DNA of 64,000 bases, from NCBI GenBank assembly GCA_963995525.1, contig OZ023214.1:47077016-47141015 (forward strand), given 5' to 3'. The notes below the pieces were generated by a model. That model had not been told where the DNA came from. It searched no databases and was given only the letters and a program-made list of their open reading frames with translations. Below, one piece after another: positions 34,311-47,223 of this stretch (within the stretch, counting starts at the first letter, position 1; the number at the start of each line of letters is the position of its first letter). The stretch is from Escarpia spicata. Its lineage: Eukaryota; Annelida; Polychaeta; Sabellida; Siboglinidae. Position numbers and translations under genes: made by a program.

Positions 34311-37300
34311 ATACAGATTTATAAATTGCATTTTTATTAACTGTGTTTCAGTTGGGAGATCATTCATTGTTTTCCTTACTGTTTCTTCATCCGCATTCTT
34401 AAATTTAAGAATAGATCTTACGTTTGTATTTAAGTAGTAGTCATATTTTTGTTTCATGTATATTTAATGTCTTCTACAATAGTTTGAGCTGTTTGTAAAA
34501 TAGTTATTGAATTTGTTTGCTATTTCTGATTTATTTCTTATGGTAGCACCATTTACTTTAAAAGTTGATGAAGTTGTCTTCTTTGTTTTATTTTAAAGAT
34601 AATTTCGTTTATTATTTCCCATGTATTTCTGATATATTTTTTGTATTGGTTAAATCGTTATTCAAAGTAGATTTGTTTAGCTACACGGATATTTCGTTAT
34701 ATGGTGTGGTGAGTTTTTAGATTAGTATTAGTGATCTCATAGTCTAGTGAGTTAGAGTCAGTCATTTTAATTGTTTATAAAGTGTCCCGATATGTAATAG
34801 ATTTGAGTAAACATTGGGGGATCCACGTCGATGTTTGGTATTTGTATGTATTACATTTCATTATTTTAATAAGAATGTATTTACTTTAAGCGCGCATGAT
34901 TTCTTCATGCATTTTGTTGAAGATTGATGATATGATAAAGTGTTTGTGAAAATCCCAGCAGTACTTTCTAATATAAATTGATTTTCCCCGTGTTATACAA
35001 TCGTATCCATCTAAAAAAAAATTGATAGAAATCATCATTATCAGCTTTCCACGTCTCTTGTAAACATATTACACTAAATTTAATGTTATTGCTACGTAAG
35101 TCCTCTATGAATATTTCAAGTTCATTAAATTTTGCATTTATAGACTGAATGTTTGAGCTTAGAATAGTAGAAATGGAAGTAGAATAATAAAACTGTTAGT
35201 GGCTTTATTTACCAGGTTGGCTAATTTACCAATGTCATAATAAGAAGAGCAGTGTATTACTTGTGGTTCGTTATTATCATCATTTGTATCTAAACATTAC
35301 ACAGGTTGTTTTGAGTACCTCGTAGGTAGGAGAGCAAAGCCTCATTACACGTAACTGAGCCTGCGTTTATAGGAATGGTCATACGTATGCTCAATAATAT
35401 TAATATAAGAATATGTATATATAAAATTGTTGAGTGATACAAACGATTTGATCGATAGTTATTGTTGTTCCATGCGTATTTCAGAACAGTGATACGCATA
35501 ACGTAAATAGGTGGACAAGTTGAGAAAGACGCAAAATCAAAAATCAAAATAGCAAAGTTAGGCCTACAAATTGCACTAATGGAAGAAGTTGTACAACAAC
35601 GGCTGCTAATGAAGAGAGAAAAAAGTACATACACATTTAGCATTATACATTTTGTAAAATAAATCATCATATATCTGTAAACACATATCAGTTGAACAGT
35701 TGAATACAAGTAATGATAATTAGTCTGACATTTATAATTAACCAAAATAATAAAGTATCAATTGTTAATATCAAAATGGCTCGTTTTCAGAAGAGGTAAT
35801 AGAGCATTATCTATGTAGGCTGTACAATATTTTAACAACGAACAACTGTAACACCTACATTGCAGCATTTACAAATATAAATTAAATTTAGTGACTGAAT
35901 GAAGAAGAAGAAAAAATCATAATAAAAAATAACTAAAAAAAAAAAAAAATAGAACGCGTATCATCATAAAGACTGTGCTGGTTTGCAAAGTATTACTAGT
36001 GTATAAACAAATAACTACCTCACTACACGAGTAGTTATCAATAGTCAGAATCAGTAGAGACGTCAGCTGCTTGCAAGAAAAAAAACACTGATCAGAATCA
36101 CCTCCAACTCCACCTTACTGCAAGAAATTAAGCAAATAGAACTTGTATCATCAAAGAGAGAGTACTCTTTTACTAATTAATGTTTCAACAGCTTGTTTAC
36201 TGCACGAGTAGTTAGCAATAATCATGATCAACAGTGATTATAGATACTTGTATGAACAATTACATCTTGTTGCAAGAACAATTACCAGTGAACATAATCG
36301 TGAATGAATACACACAATCGTTAAGAGTTACAATTAAAAATTTACATCAGTACCATTTGAACAAGCCTTGTTCTCAACAAATAAAAATAAAGCTTTGAAA
36401 AGAAACAAACAAATACACAACTAGCCTAACAATTTCAAGCTATAATGCAACAAGAATGATAGCTAACAAGTTGGCTTACAAAGTCATACACGACAACAGT
36501 CAACGTGTACCAGATCTCAATAAAGTAGCGTTAGCCTACACGGCAAAATCAGTACTTGCTTAGATTAGCAACCGTGTGCACCTCACGCACGTCATTTGTC
36601 ACCGACTTTGCCATAACTCGTCCATTGTAGGTCGAGCAGTCTAATATTTAATTTTCCTTCTTCAGCCTCCGTGTCTTGCTTGCGAGCTGAGCTCGATCTT
36701 TTGTCAAGTCCTCATTGTCAAAGACTATTGAAGCTTGGCCTCATACTGTCTGGACCGTAGTACCCCGTCGCGCATGCGTGCACAAGTGAATTGCACAATA
36801 AATGGGCCGCTCCCTAGTAGCGGGTTTGGGCCCAAGTCTGTGGCTGATGCCAATGTCATTGTTCGTGACAGGAGGTGTTAACGCTATAGTGTCGTTAACA
36901 ATAGCAATTACTTTCGCAGTGATGTCTTCACAGTCAGTTTCTTCAATTCCCTGAATTCTTACATTACAACGTCTAGAATATTGTTCTACGCTATCGTTAT
37001 TTGCCTCAACCGCCGCAAGCATCTTCTCTAGAGTCTCTATGTACTGGTCCTTCTTTTCTAACCGCTCGTGTAGATTATATATCTTGGCTGTTAGAGGGTC
37101 GATCTTATCTGCCAGCACCTGGGGGTACAAGACAGATCTTAGCTTACCAATGACTGTCTCGCCGGTCAGAAGCTTCACGAGTGTTAAAGCTATTTCATCT
37201 GAACTCAGTGGCTCCTCGCTCTGTTCAGGCACTGCTCGTCTTACGCCTTGGTTGCGGCATCCCTCAGCGTCAGTACACTCCTGTAGGAAGCCCACTATCA

Positions 37301-37400
37301 ATAAACAAATGACTCTTGCTCTCCCCGAAACGACTCGCTTTAAGCTGTGGCGGCCATCTTGAAAACTAATACGCCACAATTTACAGGCAACTTAGGCTTA
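34311..37400 (-). mobile_element. Decayed LINE with ORF1 and endonuclease start
   Basis: On the minus strand three parts are in order. At 37379-36741 lies an ORF1-like frame (described separately). Near 35170-34960 an apurinic endonuclease-like start is readable across a stop and frameshift: NIQSINAKFNELEIFIEDL followed by ICLQETW. Near 34560-34330 the linker before the reverse transcriptase is seen (EIANKFNNYF, then EETVRKTMNDLP). The reverse transcriptase is absent; the L2-like LINE begins there. AT-rich sequence between the parts is ordinary decay. Confidence 0.65.
36741..37379 (-). pseudogene. LINE ORF1-like protein
   Basis: A 212-codon frame with a coiled-coil-like heptad region (IYNLHERLEKKDQYIETLE) followed by QYSRRCNVRIQGIEETDCED and ISHRLG, the signature seen in ORF1 proteins of several LINE groups (nucleic-acid-binding chaperones). 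The frame breaks near 36745, after which the minus strand still shows ORF1-like basic sequence out of frame. Clade not assigned. Confidence 0.6.
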
Positions 37401-37443
37401 CATATGCGGGAGCCACAGTTGAATAGTAAATAATGTAAACGTT

Positions 37444-39410
37444 ATTGCGGCAACAAATAGAGTCAGGTCACACTCCTTGTTTTGTATAGCCAAAAGTAGT
37501 GATCACAACCAGATACATTTTACCATCGAAGTAAAATCAGAAGGAAATAATAAAAAGCACTTCAGGAGAAATTTCCACAAAGGAAGATATAAGGAAATGA
37601 GGAAATATTTAGCAACGATAGACTGGAACAACACACTGAAGAATAAGACAGCAACAGAATGCTGGAATATCTTCATGAGTGAAATAGAATGCATCGTCGA
37701 TAAATTTGTTCCCTTGAAAAACAGGGGAAACGGTCCAGAAAGAAATACTTATCGAAAGAAGCCATTAGAAAAATTAAGTACAAACAAAGGATGTGGAAGT
37801 CATATAGACGTACTGGAAATAACGAAGACTACAACATTTATAAAGAAGCACCAAATCAAGCAACAACTGAAATTAGAAAATCGAAGAGAAGCTACAAACA
37901 AAAAATTGCTTGTAATATCAAACAAGACAGCAAGAGTTTTTATGCATATATTCGGAGCAAACAAAAAGTTCATGATAAGCTCGGTCCTCTAGAAGATAGT
38001 TCTGGAAATATAATACCAGTGGGATTCTTAATGGCAGAATACCTGTATGAGTATTTTAGTTCAATGTTTACTAGGGAAGATATTATTTCACTGCCAGTAC
38101 CAGAGGCTAAGTTCAAGGGGGCAGAATCAGACTATTTAGAACAGTTAATTGTAACCCCAGAAATGGTAGCTAAGAACATTAGGGCTTTGAAGGATAAGAA
38201 ATCACATGGAGTGGATGGGATTCCGCCCAAACTACTATTTGACATTGTAGAACAAATTAGCATACCACTTGCAACAGTTTTCAGCTTGTCATTAGAAGAT
38301 GGAGTGGTTCCTTTAGAATGGAAATAAGCAAACATTATACCGTTGTGTAAAAAAAGGTTCCAGAAACAAGTAAGTGAACTACAGACCAGTGAGTTTAACG
38401 TCAGTGATTTGCAAATTATTAGAAAGACTTATTAAAGATCACATGGTGGATTTTCTTGTTAAACATAACTTGATAAACCCATCTCAACATGGGTTTCTAA
38501 AAACGACGTCATGCTTAACAAATATGTTATGTTTTTTGGAAGATATCACTGTGTGGGTAGACGAGGGATCACCAGTAGATATCATCTACTTAGATTTTCA
38601 GAAAGCTTTCGACAAAGTGTCACATCAAAGATTACTGCTTAAACTAAAGGTCCGTGGCATAGGAAATGGTTTAATTAACTGGATAGAAAAATAGCTAATT
38701 GACAGAAGACAAGGGGTAGTAGTTGATGGGGAGGCTTCAAACTGGAAATCAGTTTTGAGTGGGTTACCACAGGGACGGGTCAGTACTGGGACCTATATTA
38801 TTCTTATTATATGTCAACGATTTGGACGATGATATAACAAGCAAGGTATTGAAATTTGCGGACGATACACATTTTTTTAGAAGGATGAAACGTGTTGGAG
38901 ATAGACAGCATTTACAAGATGATCTTGACAGGTTGATAAAATGGTCTGAAAGATGGCAAATGTTGTTAAATTTTGGGAAGTGTAAATGCTTCCACACAGG
39001 ACATTGGAACGAAGATGAACAATATACAATGGGAGGTTCTGTAATAAGTACTAGTAAAAAAGAAAAGCATTTAGGGTTAACCATTAGTGCTGATATGAAG
39101 GTTTCAGAGCAGTGCGGTATTGTCGCTTCAAATGGAAATTAAATCCTTGGATTAATTAGGCGAAACATAACGTATAAGGAAAAAGAGCTAATAATACCGC
39201 AGTACAAAACAATAGTTAGGGCTCATTTAGAATATTGTATTCAAGCGTGGAGGCCATATCGCAGGAAGGAAATCGATATGCTAGAAATAGTACAGAAGAA
39301 AGCAACTAAAATGATACCAAAACTGAGTGATCTTAGTTACAAAATACGCCTAAAAATGTAGCTTAACAATACTAGAGACCAGGAGATTGAGAGGAGATCA
39401 GATTGAAGTG

Positions 39411-39505
<95 letters not shown>

Positions 39506-39830
39506 TGATAGAAATATTGTTTCTCAGTTACGAAAGATATAATGACCAGAGGACATGAAGTTAAATTAATAATGGAGCAGTGTAGGTTAGACATAAGAAA
39601 GTTCTCATTCTCACAAAAGACTGTAAATGAATGGAACAGATTATACCCTGATTGTGTTGGTGCTAGTAGCGTGAATATGTTAAAAAATTAATTTGACACA
39701 TACCTTTAAAGGGCGGGATACACGTAGATAAAAAGTATTGGACTCTCGATAAGCCAACAGGCTTCCCTGTCCACCTGCCATCTAGAGTTAATTTTCTGGA
39801 TGGCAATCTTGTTAAATCTTGTTAAATGCA
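37444..39830 (+). mobile_element. Decayed CR1-like LINE
   Basis: Plus-strand order: endonuclease end (SDHNQIHFTIEVKSEG), linker, a frame change near 37790, FYAYIRSKQKVHDKLGPLED, KKSHGVDGIPPKLL, a stop at 38327, then LERLIKDHMVDFLVKHNLI, YLDFQKAFDKVSHQRLL, a stop at 38694, LLYVNDLDDDI, LKFADDTHFFRRM and KHLGLTISADM. The RT block QGS is altered near 38760. A (TA)n array interrupts it at 39413-39499. Its 3' end (39587-39830) recurs at window start. It lies head to head with the ORF1-bearing LINE to its left. Confidence 0.85.
39413..39499. repeat. (TA)n microsatellite inside a LINE
   Basis: Pure TA dinucleotides over about 87 bp, grown within the C-terminal coding part of the CR1-like LINE, where ordinary LINE sequence continues on both sides. 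Confidence 0.97.
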
Positions 39831-41605
39831 AACCTGCACAATTTCGGTGTTAGCCAAAACATCCGGGTGACACTGCACTATCAGTGGGTTAGCTAATGCA
39901 TCCCGGTACCACTGGGTACAACACAACCGGATCACACACCAGTTCCTTAGTCTGGGGGTGCGATGGGTGCTCAAGCACCCCCACCGAGACAAACAAATTT
40001 CGCTTGGGTGGAACCAGTTCCGCTCGTAGGAAACTAATCGAGTTTGATTTGAAACCGTTAGTTTTAAATGAATTGAGACTCCGGAAACAATATTTAACGG
40101 CGCTGCTCAATTCTGATGGATTTTCGTGAGAAATGTGCAGTCCCAGGCCGCAAAAAACGCACCCCAAAATTATACTTATTAATTATTGTCACATTTTATG
40201 TTACTCACGTGTGTTACCCGCTCTCCTAAGATATTTGTAAATTTAGTTGTAACCATATTTACGCTGCTAGCACTTTAAAAATCTGCATTTAATTTGTTTC
40301 AGTTGTTTACGTGAGGATGAATATATTTTGAGATATAATCTACACTGTACATTCGTCAATTTTAATTCGTCTAACTTTAATAACCATTCCATATATCTAA
40401 AGCTACATTTGATCCTCTCTATTCTTTCTGGCATACGTCTTACTGTTGGCCTTCTCGCTTCTATACCTAATCTAGATGGAGATTATGGGCCTATGTTGCT
40501 TTATAGTTTAGACAGAGGTGTAAACAGGTTTTTTCCGCATACGTTAAAGTTCTCCCAATTACTGGGCCACCAAACATTTCATTCCCCTTCGACAAATTTA
40601 GGGTGCGTCGAATACTTATTCTTTACCCTGCAGCAGTTACTAAAGTGCATGTAATTAAACTAGATAACACTGTTATACATTCATCCCTTGATTGCGAAGG
40701 TCCTAGTCGTGCCAAGTCCACAGTCTGAAATAGATAACAGTCTACTCTCATATCAGATAGGACGGGACACTTCACTCTCGTTACTTCATATAATAGTTTT
40801 AGCGTGTGCAAACATTGATATATGTTTCATAGCGTCACCGTCTAGTTTAAATACCATATCAAATCAACACAGCGTTAACAAATTCAACGACTTTGCGGCA
40901 TATGTATTGAGAGTATAACACTTGTTTTTCTAAGTCCAATATAAAAGACACCAGCGAATGCATGGGTCTTTTATAGCCCGCATGCGTGTTGTTGGCGCAC
41001 AGTATATAGACCGTGACGACAACGGTAGGCGATACGCCAGACCTGACCCGTGTCATTGGATAAACAGGTAGACTTTATCTTGCACAAGGGTTTAGTCGGT
41101 GTACCTGCCGTCTGAAGTATATCATATTAACACAAGAAACGACATCTTGTATTGATGTTCTGTCTTATCTATGGTTGTGATATAACGGTGTATATAAGCT
41201 GGGTTGAGCTTGTGTTTCTTATATATTCGGTGCAGCCGCAAAGACAGTGTTGTTACTGTTGGCCCGACACTCGTGTTGGGGCATACATTCCACATCAAGT
41301 AAGTTATGCCATAGTTTTAAAGTAATGTCCTATCATGTAACAGGAACACTTGTTATCGTTTGTGAATATGAATCATAAGTTGTGAAAGACAATTAAAAAA
41401 TGCATCACGAATACGTGGTACGTTCTTTTGTGTTCTAAATGCAAACGACTCCTATTATTTATATGTTATTATATCGTTTTCTCGTTGCGGAATGCATTTA
41501 TATACAAAGGGAATATAAATCACTCATTTATGTCTATGTAATGGCTTTGGCAGCGCCATGCACACACGTGAATGGACATTATGGTGATTGAGGAGATTAA
41601 CAAAT
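39831..41605. other. Intergenic, no gene recognised
   Basis: Frames at 39896-40129 and 40328-40654 lack recognisable domains and splice context. A small palindrome, gggtgctcaagcacccc, lies near 39965. Nothing else identified. Confidence 0.4.
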
Positions 41606-41609
41606 GGAC

Positions 41610-42015
41610 GAAGTGCTGAAGGGTCAGATTCACAGGTGAATAACTGAATTCACGAGGTGCTGTGAGTTCAGATTCACACAGGGCCGAGGTGCTGTGAGTT
41701 CAGATTCACACAGGGCCGAGGTGCTTTGACTTCAGATTCACACAATGCCGAAATGTTATGAGTCCACATTAACGAAGTGTGGAACTGTGAGTACAGGCTG
41801 ACGTAGGGTCGAAATGCTGGGCATTGAAATTCACACGTGCCGATGTGCAGTGGGTTCAGTTCCGACTGGCCGAAGTGCTGTGAGGTCATACTCACTGGTC
41901 CGAAGTGCTGCCGGAAAGGCTCAATTGGTCAAAGTGCTGCTGGGACTTGATTCACTGGAACAACGTGCCGCAGGTTCAGATTCACAGGGTCAAATTCTGC
42001 GCGACTAGATTCATT
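41610..42015. repeat. 32-bp minisatellite, about 12 decayed copies
   Basis: The word gtgctgtgagttcagattca recurs at 41657 and 41689, with related copies at 41721 and 41753 and more diverged ones to about 42010 (gtgctgtgaggtcat, gtgctgctgggactt). Period 32 bp near the centre. Confidence 0.8.
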
Positions 42016-42141
42016 GGATCAGTGTACTTCTATCTGAGCAAAATCGCTACCGTGTAATATATTGATAACACATTTAACTGTATAACGGAGTATGACGTGG
42101 CTAAGCCAACATCACGTACTCCTGACGGTTGTTGGTCGACA

Positions 42142-42165
42142 TGAGTGAGTGATTGAGTGATTGAG

Positions 42166-42208
<43 letters not shown>

Positions 42209-42450
42209 GTGAGTGAGTGAGTGAGTGAGTGAGTGAGTGAGTGAGTGAGTGAGTGAGTGAGTGAGTGAGTGAGTGAGTGAGTGAGTGAGTGAGTGAGTGA
42301 GTGAGTGAGTGAGTGAGTGAGTGAGTGAGTGAGTGAGTGAGTGAGTGAGTCAGTCAGTCAGTCAGTCAGTCAGTCAGTCAGTCAGTCAGTCAGTCAGTCA
42401 GTCAGTGAGTCAGTGAGTCAGTGAGTCAGTGAGTCAGTGAGTCAGTGAGC
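42142..42450. repeat. (GATT)-(GAGT)-(CAGT) composite array
   Basis: Three adjoining tetranucleotide blocks: gatt units to about 42206, gagt units to about 42348, cagt units to about 42405, then an alternating gagt-cagt block. Each block differs by one base, suggesting stepwise conversion and expansion of one array. Confidence 0.95.
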
Positions 42451-42812
42451 GAGCAAGTCGGTGACGGTTGTAAGGCAGGGTTTCAACGTCCCATCTTCCA
42501 CCTATTTTTTTTTGGGGGGCTAACGTCCCACTATATTTGAGAGTCTACCCTAAGCGTCCCGCCATTCTTACCCCATTCCTAGGACCTGATGTTGTGGTCA
42601 ACCTCCCAACTCTCACCCCACCCAAAAACCCATTCTTTTAACTTTCCTGTATTGCCTTCCTGGATCAAGCCTGACATGCGTCCCGGTAAAATCGCAAACA
42701 GTCTATCATGGCATTTTTGCATTATGAACATAGTACCAATGTTATCAAATTTTACAGGTCTGACGTGCTAATCAATCAGCGCCCACCGTTCTACAGGCGA
42801 CTGTGTGACGTC

Positions 42813-45433
42813 ATGGTGTTTACCCGGGCGGCGGTTCTGCTCGTTATGTTCGCGGTGTGGACGGAGGCGGCGGTGCTGAGATGGCAGCCGAAGCGGTATG
42901 GCGCGTGGCCAGATGAAGCCGGCGGTCTCAGCAGATGCCGTATGTTTCTCGGTCGTCGGTGGTTGGTATGACTAACAAGACTGATGTGACTGGTGATACT
43001 GACGTGACTGACGTGACTGACGTGACTGGCGTCACTGGCGTCACTGGCGTCACTGGCGTCACTGGCGTCACTGGCGTCACTGGCGGTCTCACTGGCGACA
43101 CAAGTGTGACTATTTTGGCCGGTGTGACGTTTGTGACTGATGTGGGTAGAATTCGTTGATGTGTTGTGGTAATATATGACTGTCTATCAATATTTTGAAT
43201 GGGCCCATTTCGTAAGATTGATATTGGCGCAGCAGTAATGTTATTCTAGTTGGTTAAAGACACGATTGTCAACCAAAGCGACATGATCCTTACGAAAATT
43301 GGACAAGGAAGTTATTATTTATATTCCGTTATAAGATATGTTCATCAAATTATATATTTACAAATATTGGCACAGTTGAAGTACAGTCAGTTATTTACTG
43401 CACATATGAACGAACGTAAACTATTTCTGTGTTTCATTTTTTCCAGCTGGATCTAAACAAAATTTCACTTTGAAGTGGATCCCGGAGAAGATCACATTTG
43501 GTGATTCTGTCAACGTCATCTTTACCATCACACCATGTAAGCAACTTATGGTTCTCCAGATATAAATAACGTTATAAATTTATTAGTTACAACTGCATAC
43601 ATTATTACTCGGACGTCGTTGATAATGCCCACAGCTGAGTGATACCGTCGATGCCATATCAATACATACGCTACTTCGCATGGTTGTAGCATGCTCAACA
43701 CAGCTTAATTATAAGCGGAACATGATTTGATGTTAATTAACTCCAGGTTTGTTTTCGGAACTGTCCCAAGTATTATACGAAACTGTTTTCATAGAGTGTA
43801 ATACACGTGATACCGACCACACTTCGCTTCTAGCACGAATGGAAAGATTGCCAACGATGGAATAGTTCTGAACTCCGCAGTATGAATATACGTCCTTTTA
43901 AAACGTAGACACCGCTCAGACAGATAGTCACACTTATTCTACGTATATTGTGAACAGATCTGTATATACTAATTGTGTGATTTGTGATGGACCAAAGTGA
44001 GTGGCTTCGCAAAAGGCCGCGTGTGCGTGAAAGTGTGGATACTGCCCCCGCCCAGCGAGCCTCTCATTGACACTTGCCTTGCCATCGACTGCACAACCAG
44101 GAGACACGTGCTACAGAAGCAATGCCCCTTCCACAAAGGAGGTGAATTAGTTATCTTCGCTGAAATGGGTCTTCTGTAAGCCTAGCAATAACACTCATGT
44201 ACCATGCGGTACGCAATCATGCACGCACATACACTCACTCGTGCGCGCAGACGTACAATCACATACAAATGCACGCACACGCGCACAAACACACACACAC
44301 ACGCACCCACGCGCACACGCGCACACGCGCACACGCGCACGCATGCACGCACGCGCGCACACGCACACACGCACACACGCACACACGCACACACGCACAC
44401 ACGCACACACGCACACACGCACACACGCACACACGCACACACGCACACACGCACACACGCACACACGCACACACGCACAAACACAAACACACACACACGG
44501 TTGACACATCTATAACTAAATAATTTGGTGTAATAAGAATTATGTTTGAAATGGTTTGCGACAAAGAAATGAATGTTATGATATGTATGTTCCGTGCAGT
44601 GTTCGCTGAAGGCGGGGTCGTCATACCATTGCCTGCGGGTGCCGCCCTCTCACCGGTACGTAGCCGCCTAATTACAATTACTTCGATCGAATGTGTAACA
44701 TAGTTATGCTTATAGATGCACATAAACCATTGCCCTTGCATTTACGTGCATGCACACTTACATAAAAAAAACAGCTAAGCGAGCGAAAATGTACAACTCC
44801 AAACACGTCCAAAACACTCATGTTAGTGGTTACGAGCACCCAAATGGCTCGTCCGATCCCAGCGATCTTGATATCGTTTGAAAGCTATCGTTTCTGCTAT
44901 TCTATCATATAAATGGTTTCCGATAATCATTCTTAAATAACCTATAAAATGACATACAATCGTGCCGTTTCCGGTGCGTTAGACACTGACAAAAGATGTT
45001 GTTTCTTCGATACAGTTCACCCATCTACCGAATGAGGCGCTTCTTTATGATTTCTTGCCATGAGCTCCACCCACGTTTAAACGGCGGCGAAACTGACACT
45101 CTCGAAGTCGGCGTGACGTCACAATCACAATATATCAACCAAACAACGCAAATAATTTGGCCCTTTAGCCACCACTGGTTGACATACGTTATTGTGACCT
45201 CACGCCGTCACCGATAATTCCGCCGTCAAAGCACGTCAGTTTCGCAACCATTTAAAAGCGGATGGAGCTTATGAAAGCTTAAGAGAAGCACATGGAATCA
45301 AGAACTTGTGTGAATCCTATGTCTCTCACCCACTGTCTCACTCATTCACTCACGCACTCACTCACCCACTTACTCTCTCACTCACTCTCTTGCTCTCTCA
45401 CTCTCTCATTCTCTCCCTGTCTCTGTCTTTGTC

Positions 45434-45532
<99 letters not shown>

Positions 45533-45536
45533 TTAT

Positions 45537-45573
<37 letters not shown>

Positions 45574-46272
45574 ACTCACTCACTCCCATTGACTGGAACG
45601 GCCGAAGTGGTGTCATGTCCACCACTATAAGTATGTGCCAACCTGGTCAGTGTTCTGCTGCGCGTATGAAGCAGCCTCAGTAGCAGTAGACTGGTCCACT
45701 ACTATAATATTGTAATGTTATCCATCCAGTTTTTTTGCTGCCCCGTCATCCCTTGCCATCTAGGCGTCTTGCATAACCGTCTTTGAAATAATTTGTTCTG
45801 GAAGTTGCGGCCATGCCGTAAGCGCTTGTGCTATTTACTGTCATGAACAGTGGCTTTTGTTTTCCAACGAGGGAATCAACTTACTGTGAATGCATATCAT
45901 AACCTGACATTTATATTAATCATATTACTAATGCTGATCTAAAACCATACATTGATTCGTAGAAGTATATGTATAATGCATGAAATATATTCTGACATAA
46001 ATAAACATTGTACTAATGTATAATTAATGTTGAGTCCTGTCTAAATAATTATATATAACGCATGTATGTATTGGTATAACAATGATCGTACATCCTTCAT
46101 GATATGCAAATGCTGTTAACAGGGTCTATACCGAGTGAGACTTGAAGTGTGCGACGATGCCGGCCAACAGTTCGCCTGCGGTGTAGGCGCCTTCACCGTT
46201 ACCAATTCTGTTAAACGACCGTTACGAGAAGGAATTAGTGAAGTAAATTCCATCGAGCTTCAAGAGCCATAA
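42813..46272 (+). CDS. Secreted ML-domain protein, GM2 activator-like (copy 1)
   Basis: Exons 42813-42939, 43447-43536, 43998-44141, 44600-44655 and 46123-46272 (TAA) join in phases 1,1,1,0 to give 188 residues, close to human GM2 activator (193). Residues 1-20 are a signal peptide ([12 protein letters not shown] core, A-A before the mature start). Seven cysteines at 42, 82, 99, 104, 115, 149 and 158; the pattern TCLAIDC, then CPFHKG, then GLYRVRLEV and a late Cys is that of ML (MD-2-related lipid-recognition) proteins, and CPF-x-x-G is as in GM2 activator. One N-glycosylation site, N48-F-T. The family forms a beta-sandwich cup that lifts single lipids from membranes. Upstream in-frame ATGs exist but only 42813 gives a clean signal peptide. 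The acceptor before 43998 is poor in pyrimidines. Lipid ligand unknown. Confidence 0.8.
42979..43086. repeat. 9-bp minisatellite beside exon 1 of ML gene 1
   Basis: Units of the type gtgactgac and gtcactggc, about twelve in a row, starting 40 bp after the exon 1 donor. The last six copies (gtcactggc) are identical. The frame through it reads Val-Thr-Gly but is intronic in the model used here. Confidence 0.9.
44222..44500. repeat. (GCACACAC)n microsatellite in intron 3
   Basis: An octamer array (44356-44475) with related CA/CG-rich sequence on both sides, in the third intron of ML gene 1. Long chance frames on both strands arise from it. Confidence 0.95.
44770..45275. mobile_element. Foldback (MITE-like) element, partial copy
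   Basis: It begins with ctaagcgagcgaaaatgtac, matching the terminus of the element at 52256, and follows it through ctcgtccgatcccagcgatctt to the central inverted repeat gctccaccca ... ggatggagc, where it stops. One TGACGTCA site remains at 45114-45121; the partner site reads TGACCTCA. It sits in intron 4 of ML gene 1. Confidence 0.75.
45330..45590. repeat. (TC)n / (GTCT)n / (CACT)n composite
   Basis: Blocks of cact, tctc, gtct and ct units follow one another in intron 4 of ML gene 1, immediately after the partial foldback element. Confidence 0.95.
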
Positions 46273-46591
46273 CATAAGACCAGAAGCGACACGTGGAGTG
46301 CAGTGCCTCCAACACATAATCTCGTGTGTTCGCAGCACGACGCAGTGTGTGAATTAAAATACACACGACTTAGCAACATTTCACAAGATTGTCATCCTAA
46401 ACAACAAGCCCAATATAGCGAGAGGGCAAGGAAACATTTGACTTATCGAGAGTCAATCCTGTTGTCTTCTAAGTGCAATTCCAAGTTACCAGATATCGGC
46501 CATTTTAGATGTGTACACGTTTATATGGCTATTGCTTACACAGTCTTTCTTATATAAGTTCTAGTAGCCCTGTTATACACAATGTGTAAAT

Positions 46592-46597
46592 AATAAA
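46592..46597 (+). terminator. Poly(A) signal of ML gene 1
   Basis: AATAAA in an AT-rich context 320 bp after the stop codon; the first such hexamer downstream of the gene. Confidence 0.55.
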
Positions 46598-46599
46598 AT

Positions 46600-47223
46600 T
46601 AAATATGCTACGTCCGTGTTTATATTGAAATGGTGTATGGCTCCTAGCGCCCAACTAATGGCTGGGCAAACATTACATAACCATTGTTAATGTTCATTCA
46701 GTTAGCGAAACAAAGCAAACCATGTGGCAGTTATCCGTGTCAACGAGTGTGACTTCGAATTATAACAGTAGTGGTCGTACATCAATTAGTATGACTGTAA
46801 ACAGTAATAACTGTGCAGCATTCTCTGTGAGAATGAATACTTTTTTTACATCTGATCTTCCTTGATCGATTTGCTGTCCTTGTTTAATTATATTTATCTA
46901 TTTATACCACACTCATGCGTGGCCAATAACTACGCGAATACATGACATTGTTGTTTCCTTGAGGTGTTTTTCAAAACTAAAGTACAGCCGTTCTTGAATC
47001 AGTTTTGTGGCTCTCTTTTGTACGTTTGCATGCTTATCTAGGCAATATCCTTCTCAGAATGAAATTATAAATAACACAACAGTTCAGATTCTACACGAAT
47101 GCGTGGTTAGTAATAAACAGAATCACGAAGCTATGCTGTTTAGTTATCCCATCGCTGTCTTATCAGTGTCATTTAGTAATCCATAATTATGTGTAGTACG
47201 TAGTTTGCGCTTCATACTCTCGC
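46600..47223. other. Spacer between ML gene 1 and the RTE-type LINE
   Basis: No coding motif or repeat recognised. Confidence 0.4.

Noticed and set aside
39896..40129. 77-codon frame with its antisense 92-codon frame
   Set aside because: No recognisable domain; it lies next to LINE 3' sequence and contains a small palindrome, so more likely repeat-derived.
44182..44523. Several frames over 100 codons on both strands (His/Thr and Cys/Val rich)
   Set aside because: They are translations of the (GCACACAC)n array; the same holds for frames at 24.3, 45.4, 53.9, 57.1 and 62.1 kb.
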